Assembly (NCBI RefSeq): GCF_003046625.1
Contig: NZ_QAAD01000017.1
Location: 30,569-94,568 of the forward strand
Length of the DNA stretch: 64,000 bases
DNA from: Mangrovibacterium marinum
GTDB lineage: Bacteria > Bacteroidota > Bacteroidia > Bacteroidales > Prolixibacteraceae
Direction of reading: 5' to 3'
This document shows, piece by piece, positions 16,348 through 26,100 of this stretch. The notes under the pieces are model-generated. The model saw only the letters and a list, made by a program, of their open reading frames with translations, did no database searches and was not told where the DNA came from. Position numbers and translations under genes: made by a program. The number at the start of each line of letters is the position of its first letter. Positions within the stretch are counted from its first letter, which is position 1.

Positions 16348-17805
16348 CTATTCGATATTATAAGTAATATTGAAGGTCACCGATGCACCGTTCAAGGTCG
16401 CAATATAGGTTGTGGTTACCGAGTTGCCGGCGACTGCATTTTCCGGGTGGTTTCCGGCAAAAATATACAACTCTGTTTCGTTGTATCCAAGGCCGGAATA
16501 CACCAAACCTTCGCCCCAGCCGCCTGCGATACCATCAACGGTTAACCAATAAGCGGGGTGTGGTGTTGCTGTATACTCGGGATCTTCTTCGGTCACTTCT
16601 CCCTGGTACAATTTCAGTTCACCTCTCATGATTGCCCGGCCAATCTCGTAAGTCGTCAATTTGAAGGCATTACGCAAGGTCTCGGCAACATCAGCGTTTA
16701 CGCTCGCATAATCGTCGCTGTACGTTTTGGTAATAGTAAGCTCTGCCGAAAGATCTTCCGGATCGCCTGCCGGCGCTGTTTCCGGATTATCGTAAGGCAC
16801 CACTGTTACCGCCAATTGCAGCATCACAACCTTATTACCGGCCAGCAAACCATATTTGAGGGTGTAAGTTTCATCCTCGGCAATGGCGTCGGGAATTTGG
16901 CCCAGGCTGATTTCATTATCAGAGAACTCGCCGTAATAGGTATAAAATTTGGCCCCGTCTTCGCTAAGCAGCGGATTGCCGTTTTCGTCGTAGTAAAAGC
17001 CGATGCCTTCAATGGCAGCTTCCTGTGCATACGAACCGTCTTCATTGATGGACACAAAACTCACTTCCTCCATGGAGCTAACGCCCAAGTCAGTCAAGGC
17101 TTGTGTCAAATCGAATTCAATCGAATCAGCGTCGTAATTAAGTCGTGGAAAAACATCGATACTCAAATTCTGTGTACTTACAATATCTGCCGACAGAGCT
17201 CCGGGAGCCTTGGCCGTTACGTTAATCACCACGGCAACGCGGATATCATTGTATTTCAAGGCCTCGATAATGGTGATTTTTTGACCATCTTCTAAATGGC
17301 CCGGAAATTGGCCAACATAAAAGCCGCCGTCTTCCGACCAAAACTCGGCAAACACCATGGCCGATTCACCCCAGTCAATAACCTTGCTGTCGGCGCCCCA
17401 CCAGTGACCCCAGGTAGAACCTGTATTTGTTGCACCGGAGTAGTCTGAGTGTGTTGCTCCCTGCATGGCAAAACCCTTAATATCGGGGGCTCCGCTTTCG
17501 CCGTCGATACCTGCCAGGAGGTCTTCTTCCGACAGGCCGAACTGGTCCGCGATTTGGGTGATATCAATCGGCACCTCAACCCCATCGTATAGGGTAGCGC
17601 TGGTTGTAATTTCAGCGTCGTAGCGAAGCACCAGGTCGGCGTTGATCCGGTTCTTTGCAGCTTCTTCAATAGAGTCCTGGCGTGCCATCTCTGCGATTTC
17701 GTCTGCCGTAAGATTGTGCAGTGTGCTAAAATTCTCGTTATCGGCACAACTGATAAAGCCAGCTGTGAATAAGCAAAGAATTAGGTATAAATAGATCTTT
17801 TTCAT
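16348..17805 (-). CDS. surface lipoprotein with repeated DUF4859-like domains
   Basis: 485 residues from the ATG at 17805 (a TTG three codons earlier is a less likely start). Signal peptide with lipobox Cys20 (FISC). After a helical N-terminal piece the protein contains two or three beta-sandwich modules of DUF4859 type: about 80-210 (GFAMQGATHSDYSG ... GGFYVGQFPG), about 215-345 (IGFYYDENGN ... EISLGQIPD), and a third, more divergent one near 355-485. The recurring FY-x-GQ-P turn is visible in the first two. It lies directly downstream of the SusD gene, the position usually taken by surface glycan-binding proteins (SusE/F or SGBP), so a glycan-binding role is likely but unproven. A DUF4859-like module also ends the next gene's product. 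Confidence 0.75.
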   Translation of the reverse strand: MKKIYLYLILCLFTAGFISCADNENFSTLHNLTADEIAEMARQDSIEEAAKNRINADLVLRYDAEITTSATLYDGVEVPIDITQIADQFGLSEEDLLAGIDGESGAPDIKGFAMQGATHSDYSGATNTGSTWGHWWGADSKVIDWGESAMVFAEFWSEDGGFYVGQFPGHLEDGQKITIIEALKYNDIRVAVVINVTAKAPGALSADIVSTQNLSIDVFPRLNYDADSIEFDLTQALTDLGVSSMEEVSFVSINEDGSYAQEAAIEGIGFYYDENGNPLLSEDGAKFYTYYGEFSDNEISLGQIPDAIAEDETYTLKYGLLAGNKVVMLQLAVTVVPYDNPETAPAGDPEDLSAELTITKTYSDDYASVNADVAETLRNAFKLTTYEIGRAIMRGELKLYQGEVTEEDPEYTATPHPAYWLTVDGIAGGWGEGLVYSGLGYNETELYIFAGNHPENAVAGNSVTTTYIATLNGASVTFNITYNIE

Positions 17806-17832
17806 ACTTGTCAAATTTTATTAAGCTGATTT

Positions 17833-19542
17833 TTAATCGTTGGCTGCAGCCGTTTGGTAACCCTCGTTTTGTTTCAATGAGATGTTGGCATCCAGTGCTG
17901 ACTTCGGAATTGGGAAATAGTCCCAGTGTGTCTCCGTTGTGGCATCTTTACAGAACCATGATTTTCCGTTGAACACGTTGCGGCCATCAGCCATTTTGAA
18001 ACGCACCAGGTCCTGACGACGGTGGTGTTCTCCGACAAATTCCCAGCCCAGGTCGTCCAGCAAACCACCCAACTCAATATCGTCGCCACCTTCATTGGTA
18101 ACCAGATGCGAAGCCGGATCGAAGTTATTATAGCCTTCGCTGGTGTACTCGCTGTGTCCGTAAGCATACACGCTTCCTCCGGTAAGGTCGGCAACGGTAC
18201 GTTGTGCTTTAGCCGCAGAATCGAACGAACGCGAGCGAACCTCAGTGATCAAATCAGCGGCAGTTTGCTGATCGCGATCCAGGCGCAACAAACACTCGGC
18301 TTTCATGAACAACACATCGGCATAGCGGAAGAAAGCAACATCGTTGCCATAAGTTCCGTAATCGCCGGCCACAATTTCACTTTTTACAAAACGGTAACCT
18401 TCCTGTTGATAAGCACCGGGATTATCGATTGAGTGCACTGCTAACGAGTAGTTCAACACGCCCTCGCCGGCCCAGTCGTCGGTGGTAAACGGAATCGGAT
18501 CGCCCGACTGAGGGATGTACTCGCCACTTGCATCTTTCACAGCCATGCGCTGAACGCCGCCGGCCCAGGTATCGCTTAGGCGGTTGTCGCCATCCTGATA
18601 GCTTTCGATAAACTGAGGGATTGCACAGCTACCGTTCCAGGGAGAGCCATTGTAGCCATAAGCAGCTGCTCCGGCACCCACCAGGCATTTATTCACCAGG
18701 TAGTTGTGCGATGCATTTTTCCCATCGAGCGGCAAGGCAAAGATGATCTCCGGCGAGCCGGAAATATCCGCTTTAAAGTTGTCCAGGTAATTGGGGGCTA
18801 ATCCGTAGCCTCCGTCGGTAATAATTTCATTTACCTCGGCCAAAGCCAGTTCGTAGTAGTTGTTGTCGTCGGTTTTGAACCAGGCGTTATGGTTCAGGTA
18901 AAGCTTGGCCAACAACATACAAGCAGCAAAGCGGTTTGGATAACCATGGATTTTTTCGGTACCCAGATCATCTTTAATCGCATTCAACTCGGTTACGCAG
19001 AAGTTAAAAATAGTATCTCCGGCAACTTGTTCCGGCAGATAGCCCGCTTCCACCTGCTGTGTTTTTTCCAGGGGCACATTGCGGAAAGCATCCAGAAGCA
19101 CGTAATAATTCAAGGCGCGCATAAACCGCATTTCCGCCTGGGCTTGTCCTGTTTCGGGCAATACATCCAGGGTTTTGTTGGCATAGCCAATTCCAACGTA
19201 GGCGTAATACCACAATCCTTCAATATGTCCCTGGGTTTCATTCCAAGTATGTTTGTGCATATTCACATACAAATCGCCCCAGCCAATACCAATGCGCTTA
19301 GGTGTCATGTAGGTATCGGCACATTCTTCGTTCAGGTCAAAATAGCCATTCCAGCCCCAATACAGGAAACGAAACTGGGCATAAACTTCTCCCATCATAT
19401 AACCCACGATTTCGGGGTCGTTTACGTCGATGGTTTCATCGGTCAGCGAATCATAAACGGTCTCGTCCAGGTTGGTACAAGCGCCCAATCCCAGCAACAG
19501 ACCCAGTGCAAGACTGATATATAGTTGTTTCATGAATTTCAT
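17833..19542 (-). CDS. SusD/RagB-family surface glycan-binding lipoprotein
   Basis: 569 residues from 19542; the Met at 19533 is an equally good start. Lipobox Cys22 (GLGAC) and the N-terminal CTNLDETVYDSL pattern are typical of SusD. Alpha-helical TPR-like segments lie in the first 250 residues (for example AEMRFMRALNYYVLLDAFRNVPLE), and the C-terminal part contains the family motifs RYADVLFMKAECLLRL and the region ending FPIPKSALDANISLKQNEGY. It acts with the SusC partner 15 bases upstream as the lid of an outer-membrane glycan importer. Its start almost abuts the susC stop, so the two are co-transcribed. Confidence 0.95.
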   Translation of the reverse strand: MKFMKQLYISLALGLLLGLGACTNLDETVYDSLTDETIDVNDPEIVGYMMGEVYAQFRFLYWGWNGYFDLNEECADTYMTPKRIGIGWGDLYVNMHKHTWNETQGHIEGLWYYAYVGIGYANKTLDVLPETGQAQAEMRFMRALNYYVLLDAFRNVPLEKTQQVEAGYLPEQVAGDTIFNFCVTELNAIKDDLGTEKIHGYPNRFAACMLLAKLYLNHNAWFKTDDNNYYELALAEVNEIITDGGYGLAPNYLDNFKADISGSPEIIFALPLDGKNASHNYLVNKCLVGAGAAAYGYNGSPWNGSCAIPQFIESYQDGDNRLSDTWAGGVQRMAVKDASGEYIPQSGDPIPFTTDDWAGEGVLNYSLAVHSIDNPGAYQQEGYRFVKSEIVAGDYGTYGNDVAFFRYADVLFMKAECLLRLDRDQQTAADLITEVRSRSFDSAAKAQRTVADLTGGSVYAYGHSEYTSEGYNNFDPASHLVTNEGGDDIELGGLLDDLGWEFVGEHHRRQDLVRFKMADGRNVFNGKSWFCKDATTETHWDYFPIPKSALDANISLKQNEGYQTAAAND

Positions 19543-19557
19543 AAATCGTCGAGTTTT

Positions 19558-22500
19558 TTAAAAGTTAACAGAAAGTCCGAAAGTGTATGAACGTACCGTT
19601 GGATACTTATCGCGATCATCAATACCCGGTGCCAGGAAGTAGTTTGACACTTCAGGATCGAGACCGGAATAATTGGTAATGGTGAACAGGTTTTGGCCCG
19701 ATACGTAGAGGCGCAGGTTTTGGAGGTATTTCCGGGTTTTATCCGAAAGCGGGAACGTGTATCCCAAAGTGGCATTGGTCAACTTCACGAAGTCGCCGTC
19801 CTCGATGTGATCACTCCAAACGCCTTGCGACATCGAACTGGACAGCGCCACCATCAGGCGGTCGCCGTTAGCGTCCAGAACGGGAGCACCGGTGACATCG
19901 GTTGCGGGGTGCAAATCGGCAGCTGTTTTCAGTCGGTTGTAAGCAATCGAGTTGTTCTCGTAGAAACTGCGTTGAACATTCAGGATCTCGAAGCCAAATT
20001 GAGCGGTAAACTGCAGGCTCAAATCGAAACCTTTGTAGCGGAAGGTGTTGTTCCATCCGGCGTACACCTGCGGCAGCCCGTTACCCAAACGCTGACGGTT
20101 GGACTCGACATTGAGGCTGGTGTCAAATTCTTTCACGGTCCATTCGCCGGCATCGTCTTTTACTTCAACCAACACAAAACCGTCTTTACTGACGCCGACT
20201 GAGCGCAGCCCCCAGAAATCGCCCAGGCGGTGGCCTATTTCCATGGCGTGGGTTGGAACCGAAATCGGGTCACCTACGCCACCAACTTCTGCAAAATTGT
20301 CGGTTTCATACAAGTCGTTCGACAGCGACAGCAGTTTGTTGGCATTGTGCGACAAGGTCAAGGTGGTATTCCACTCGAAATCACCTTTTTTTACCGGAAT
20401 GGCATTCACCATCACCTCAATCCCCCTGTTGCGCATCTGGCCAACGTTTGCTCTTGTTGTTCCGTACATATTGGGAGGTACCGGCACGGCGTAGTCGTAC
20501 AAAAGGTCAACTGTTTTCTTGGTATAGACATCCACCGAGCCACTCAGGCGCGAATCCAGCACTGCCCAGTCCAAACCAATATTCCATTCCCGGGTTGTTT
20601 CCCATTTCAAATCCGGGTTCGGGTTTTGAGCCACCATCAACGAAGGTGTCCATTCACCGTCCTTGCTTAAATGTTTGCCCCAGGTATCGTAATCGTACAT
20701 ATTGAGAGAGGTGTACGACTCGTTTGGAACAACACCGGTAACACCGAAGCCTGAACGAAGTTTCAGGTTATTCAACCAACCGGCATCTTGCATAAACGAT
20801 TCGTTGCTGATGGTCCAACCCAAGGATGCCGAAGGGAATGTTCCCCATTTGTGGTTATCGCCAAACTTGGAAGAACCTTCGCGGCGAACACTGAACATGG
20901 CATTGAACCGATTTTCGAAGCCATAGGTTACCCGACCGAAGAAACCAATCAGCTTGTTGTCGTTTTTGTAGGATCCCATACTGGCAGTGTGATCTTCATC
21001 TGTCAAGTACAGACCTTGCCCCAGGTTGTTGTACAGGTACGATTCCGAAGGAAACTCGCCGTTGCCGGCATTAAATCCATCGTATATATTGTACAGGTAA
21101 CTGTAGCCCGCCAGTGCTGTTACGCGGCTTTTGCCAATCTCGAAACTATAGGTTGAAGTTAACTCCAGGTTGTCATTACGACCGCTACCGGAGCTTTTTG
21201 AAGCATAGCCACGTGTTTTAGGAACCGTTTTGGTCTGCGACTCATCGCTACCTTTACTATTTCCGAAATACTTGCTGGTGGTATATGTTTCACCAGTGCT
21301 TTCAGTCTCTTTGCGCGACAACATCAAATTGGTTTTCCATCTTTTGATGGGCTCAAAGGTAATATTACCGGTTATGCGCGCCATTTTTGACCGGGTATCG
21401 CCAATTAACTCATTCTGGATTTCAACAGGATTGTAATACTGAAACTTACTGAACTCCTCGTAGTAAGAACCATCATCTTCGTTGTACACCGGCGAAGACG
21501 GGTTACGGATCAGCGCCTGACGATAAGCATACGAGTTGTTGTTATTCGTGTTTTTATGTGTGGTATAAAGAACATTCACATTGAACTTCAACACATCGTT
21601 CAAGGCATATTGGCTGAAGTCGAGTTGTGCGCGAATGTCGTTACTGTCACTTTTGCGCATAATTCCTTCCTCATCGCTGTAAGTTACGTTTGCCGAATAA
21701 GCAGACTTTTCAGAGCCGCCTTCCAGTGTTAACGAATGGTTTTGGGTATAACCGGCTTTACGCGAAATGGCCTCCAGCCAATCCGTGTCATAACCTTCGT
21801 ACTCATAGTTTGTACGACCGTAAATAATGTCGTGTGTATCCATGAAGTCGGCTTTCTTAAACCATTGCGACAGGGATGCATAACTGTTGTAGCTTGCTTT
21901 TGTAGGCGAATTGCGCTTTCCGGATTTGGTTGTAATAATAATGACACCATTGGCACCTCGGGTACCGTAAATTGCAGCAGCCGAAGCATCTTTCAACACG
22001 TCGATTGATTCAATATTTTCGGGAGCAACGGTTGTCAACGAGCCTTCTACGCCATCAACCAGCACCAGTGGGGAAACACTTCCCATGATGGTTGTAATAC
22101 CACGAAGCATAATACTTGAGGTCGCGTTCGGGTCGCCCGAAGGTTGGGTAATGCTTAAACCGGCAATTTTACCTTTTACCAGCTCGGCAGCGTCGCCGAT
22201 TTTACCGACCGAGAAATCTTCTGATTTTACACTGACAACGGCACTGGTAACATCAGCCTTACGCTGCGTACCGTAGCCAATGGCTACCACTTCATTCAAG
22301 CCGACAGTTTCTTCTACCAACTGAATTTGAATTGAAGACTGCGTGCCCACCGGAAATTCCTGCGTTTGGTACCCGATAAAAGAGATAACCAGAACATCGG
22401 CAGGTTCTGCCTGAAGCGAAAAATTACCATCCCTGTCAGATATAGCCCCATGGGTTGTACCTTTAATTAAGATGGTGGCTCCCGGCACAGGCTCACCGCT

Positions 22501-22677
22501 GTCGGTCGTCACCTTACCGGTTACGATTTTTTCCTGCAATAATTCTGATTGATTTTCCACAGCACTTGCAGTGGTGCTAACTGTAGCAAACAGCATTAAG
22601 AGAAAGACAACCTTTAGGGTTGACAAGAGTTCTTTTGGTAACCTTAGGTGGCCACCAAGACAACAACGTTTTTTCAT
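19558..22677 (-). CDS. SusC/RagA-family TonB-dependent outer-membrane transporter
   Basis: 1039 residues from the ATG at 22677 (the frame is open 37 codons further upstream without a signal peptide there). The long signal sequence starting MKKRCCLGGHLRLPKEL is usual for SusC. Next come a carboxypeptidase-D-like domain (about 50-130, VTGKVTTDSGEPVPGATILIK), a plug domain (about 135-250, with LVLVDGVEG and DASAAAIYGTRGANGVI), and the beta-barrel ending in SVNF-stop. It imports oligosaccharides with the SusD lid, driven by TonB. It is the first gene of the operon reaching to the CotH gene at 12949 and is preceded by 495 non-coding bases. Confidence 0.96.
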   Translation of the reverse strand: MKKRCCLGGHLRLPKELLSTLKVVFLLMLFATVSTTASAVENQSELLQEKIVTGKVTTDSGEPVPGATILIKGTTHGAISDRDGNFSLQAEPADVLVISFIGYQTQEFPVGTQSSIQIQLVEETVGLNEVVAIGYGTQRKADVTSAVVSVKSEDFSVGKIGDAAELVKGKIAGLSITQPSGDPNATSSIMLRGITTIMGSVSPLVLVDGVEGSLTTVAPENIESIDVLKDASAAAIYGTRGANGVIIITTKSGKRNSPTKASYNSYASLSQWFKKADFMDTHDIIYGRTNYEYEGYDTDWLEAISRKAGYTQNHSLTLEGGSEKSAYSANVTYSDEEGIMRKSDSNDIRAQLDFSQYALNDVLKFNVNVLYTTHKNTNNNNSYAYRQALIRNPSSPVYNEDDGSYYEEFSKFQYYNPVEIQNELIGDTRSKMARITGNITFEPIKRWKTNLMLSRKETESTGETYTTSKYFGNSKGSDESQTKTVPKTRGYASKSSGSGRNDNLELTSTYSFEIGKSRVTALAGYSYLYNIYDGFNAGNGEFPSESYLYNNLGQGLYLTDEDHTASMGSYKNDNKLIGFFGRVTYGFENRFNAMFSVRREGSSKFGDNHKWGTFPSASLGWTISNESFMQDAGWLNNLKLRSGFGVTGVVPNESYTSLNMYDYDTWGKHLSKDGEWTPSLMVAQNPNPDLKWETTREWNIGLDWAVLDSRLSGSVDVYTKKTVDLLYDYAVPVPPNMYGTTRANVGQMRNRGIEVMVNAIPVKKGDFEWNTTLTLSHNANKLLSLSNDLYETDNFAEVGGVGDPISVPTHAMEIGHRLGDFWGLRSVGVSKDGFVLVEVKDDAGEWTVKEFDTSLNVESNRQRLGNGLPQVYAGWNNTFRYKGFDLSLQFTAQFGFEILNVQRSFYENNSIAYNRLKTAADLHPATDVTGAPVLDANGDRLMVALSSSMSQGVWSDHIEDGDFVKLTNATLGYTFPLSDKTRKYLQNLRLYVSGQNLFTITNYSGLDPEVSNYFLAPGIDDRDKYPTVRSYTFGLSVNF

Positions 22678-22800
22678 ACACTCATTTTTTAGGTTTTTAA
22701 TCCGAGAATTTTGTTTGGTTATAAATGAAACCGTGATAATTGTGTGACTCCCAAATTCGACAATAATCCCCTCGCCGACTTTCACCATTGTTTTTAAAAG

Positions 22801-22818
22801 TGATACAAATGTGTATCA
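22801..22818 (-). promoter_or_regulatory. inverted repeat upstream of susC, possible HTCS operator/promoter
   Basis: TGATACA (22801-22807) and TGTATCA (22812-22818) are exact reverse complements around AATG. The minus strand reads ACATTTGT across the centre, like the -7 elements upstream of GH127 (12441) and GH146 (32220). It may combine a -7 element (CACATTTG) and a regulator half-site pair. No clear -33 TTTG is seen. Confidence 0.35.
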
Positions 22819-23101
22819 ATGGCTTAATTGAAATTAAATCAGAAATACACACCCCCTGAACAAACTCAAAACAAGCAACTTAGCCTCCGAATCATGCTCT
22901 ACATCATATTTCCACAAACAATGCTTCCCTACATTCAATTTGCCATGATTTGAAAACAAAAAACTACATTTTGCTCACACATCCCAAGCATGTACTGTGG
23001 TTAAAAACACATATATGACAATGAATGACGTGCCACTAAATTCATCCGGAAATAAGGGGAAAGGTTACACTCCTGGCGAAAGCAAATCTGACTCTAAATT
23101 C

Positions 23102-23139
23102 AAAAAAGGCTCGGATGAAAACAGTGAAAACTGTTCATC
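23102..23139 (-). terminator. terminator-like hairpin downstream of HTCS gene
   Basis: On the minus strand GATGAACAGT, a TTTC loop and ACTGTTTTCATC form a stem with a two-base bulge (23139-23114); after six bases a run of six T follows (23107-23102). It begins about 33 bases after the HTCS stop, so HTCS transcription probably ends before the SusC operon. Confidence 0.5.
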
Positions 23140-23172
23140 AAACTCGAAACGAGACATTTTCAACATCGTCCT

Positions 23173-26100
23173 TTAAACGTTAAAATACTCGCGGGGCGAT
23201 TTGCCGTAAAATTCGCGGAATCGACGGGTAAAATAGGTCGGGCTGGAGAAGCCTGTTTCGTAGGCTGCCTCCGAGATATTGCATTTCCCGCTCGAAATCA
23301 GCTTAACAGCTTCTTTCAGGCGTATTGCCCGGATAAACTCAGTGCTCGAACACCCCACCAGGCTTTTCAGCTTCACATGGAGCAGCGACCGGCTAACCCC
23401 CAGCTGCTGGATGAGGAATGTAACATCCAGGTCGGGATTACTGATATTCTCCATAATGATGGCGGTAAGCTTCTCGATAAAAATCTTATCGGACTCGGAA
23501 TGGGCCACCTCGCTTGCTACGATTGTTTCGTCGGTTTTAAAACGTTCGATCAGGCGCTTGCGGGTGTTGAGAATATTATCGATGTTTTGCTCCAGAATTT
23601 CGGGATAAAACGGCTTTTCGATGTAATAGTCGGCCCCCGAGCGCATGCCTTCCAACTTACTCTCGGCTCCACTTTTCGACGTTAACAGGATGATGGGGAT
23701 ATGCGAGAATTTTAAATCCGACTTCACACGGCTGGTGAGCTCCATGCCGTCCATTTCGGGCATCATCACGTCGCTGATGATCAGGTCGGGAGTTACAGTT
23801 TCCAGCTTGTCGAGTGCTTCGCGGCCATTCAGCGCTGCGGTAACCTGGTACCGGTCTTCCAGGGTTGTTTTCAGGAAATCCACCAGGTCGGGATTGTCCT
23901 CGACCAACAAAACCCGGGGTTTGGACGATAAGGCTTCGAGATTCAGATTTTCACCTTTGCCCCGAACCACCTGTTTCTCTTCGGGCAAGCTCATTGAAGT
24001 ACGGTACTGCACCGGCTCGGTATCAATCTCGCCGGGTGTAAAATCGCTTTTACTAACCGGCAAGGTAACGGTAAATATTGTTCCTTTATTCACAATACTA
24101 TCCACCGAAATCGATCCCCGCATCAGGATCACCAGGCTTTTCACATAGGCCAGGCCAATTCCGGTGCCAACATTGGGGGTACTTTCATCCTCGATGTGGA
24201 AAAAACGGTCGAACACCTGCCCCACCATTTCGGGCTTGATGCCCTTGCCGGAATCGGAAACCGTCAGGACAAGATCGGTCAACTCATCGGAGCTGCGTGG
24301 CGATCGCCGGACCAGCTGAACCGCAAATTTAATTGTTCCCCCGTCGGGCGTAAACTTAAAGGCATTCGACAAGAGGTTAAAAACGATCTTGTCGATCTTA
24401 TTCACATCGAGCCAGGCCAGCTGATCGGCGTCTTCAAATTCGAGTTGAAAATCGATATCTTTTGTTTCGGCCAAATTGTTGAACGAGCTTGAAAGCGCTT
24501 CGATCATCTGACGAACATGGCAGGGCGACACGCGAAGATCTTCCTTGCCGCGTTCGATCTTCCGAAACTCGAGCAGCTGATTGATCAGCTGAAACAAACG
24601 ATCGGCACTTCGTTCAATCCCGGCTAATTTTTTGTGAATCGCCGGACTTAATTGCTCCTCTTGCAGCAGCTTGTGAATGGGAGCTAAAATCAGCGTAAGC
24701 GGCGTTTTCAGCTCGTGGGATATGTTGGTAAAAAACTCCAGCTTCACCTGATGCAGCTCATCGGCATGAATTTTTTCGCGATGTTCCAGCTCTGCCCGGG
24801 CCTTGGTTTTCTCAAGACGGCTACCCACCAAAAATACCAGGATGAAAATACCAATGATGATCAAAACATAAATGAAATAAGCCCAACCGGTGAGCCAAAA
24901 AGGCGGCAAAACGGTTATCTTCAGCTGACGCTCCAAGCCGGTCTGATTATCTCCCAAGGTACCTTTTACCCGGAAGGTATATTTCCCCGGGCTCAGGTTG
25001 GTATAGGTTGCAAAGTTCCGGTTGCCCACGTTATTCCATTCCGACTCAAAGCCTTCGAGGTAGTAGGAATACTGAAATTTTCCGCCGGTGGAATAACTGA
25101 AAGCCGTAAAGCCCAAGGTGAACACATTCTGGTTATACTTGAGAACCAATTCGTCGGTCTGATTGATCGACTGATCCAGGCAATTTAACTCGCCCGGGCT
25201 GACAGTCTGGTTGAAAAGCTCCAGCTCGGTGAATGCAATAGGCAACTGCTTTTCAGCGATCGTTTCATCATCTTCATTGAAAGAAACCATGCCGTTATTT
25301 CCACCAAAATAAATATTCCCCTTGCTGTCGGTAAACGATGCCCGGTAGTTAAACTGGTTAAACGGAATCCCCGAGTTACTGTCGTACAGGTAGCTTTCGT
25401 TGGTTTCCGGGTTTAGCTTAATTAATCCGCGATCGGTGCTCACCCAGAACCAGCCGTTTTGCCCTTCCTCCAAACTAAAAATCCATTGTGCCGGGAAACG
25501 ATTCGCAGCATCGAAATGTTTCACTTCGCCGGTTGGCTCATCGACGCAAAACAAGCCCGAATAGCAGGTTCCAAACCAACTGCGCCCTTTCGAATCGGTC
25601 TTCACAAAATTGACCACCCGGATGCCATCGTGCAGCTGAAAGGGAGCAATCAGATCGTTTTCCGGATCGTAGCGGAAGATTTGCTTCGAGGAAGTAAACC
25701 AAAGGGACTTTCCGTTTTGTGCGATGCTTTCGAACTGTATATAATTGGTAACGTCGGGCTTTAACCTCGAAAAGGCTTGCGTTTCCCGATCGTACACAAC
25801 AATCCCTTCCGAGGTGGCGATATACACTTTGGTGCCCACCTTTTGAAACTGGTAGATCACATCGGGCACAACATTATTCGTGTTTAGGCGATTGTAGTAT
25901 TTTACGCGATTGGTTTTTGTGTTTAACACATTTATTCCACCAGTATAGGTCCCAATCCACAATTCATTGTCATCAACAAACAGGAGGTCGTGCACGTTGT
26001 CATAACTAAGGCGGATTGCCCCTTCGGTTGAACAATAGTGAGTCATTTCGCCGGTTTTCATATCCAACTTATTCAATCCTTTGTCCTCCAAGCCAATCCA

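Larger units (their letters stand above)
22678..23172. other. 495-base upstream region of susC-like operon
   Basis: This region lies between the end of the HTCS gene and the SusC start. It contains a terminator-like hairpin for the HTCS gene at its right end, an inverted repeat at 22801-22818 about 125 bases before the SusC ATG, and no recognisable gene. It is AT-rich, as expected for a regulated Bacteroidota promoter region, and is the likely binding site of the HTCS output domain. Confidence 0.6.

Noticed and set aside
22678..22788. Upstream extension of the SusC frame
   Set aside because: The extra 37 codons carry no signal sequence, and the ATG at 22677 begins a normal SusC leader.
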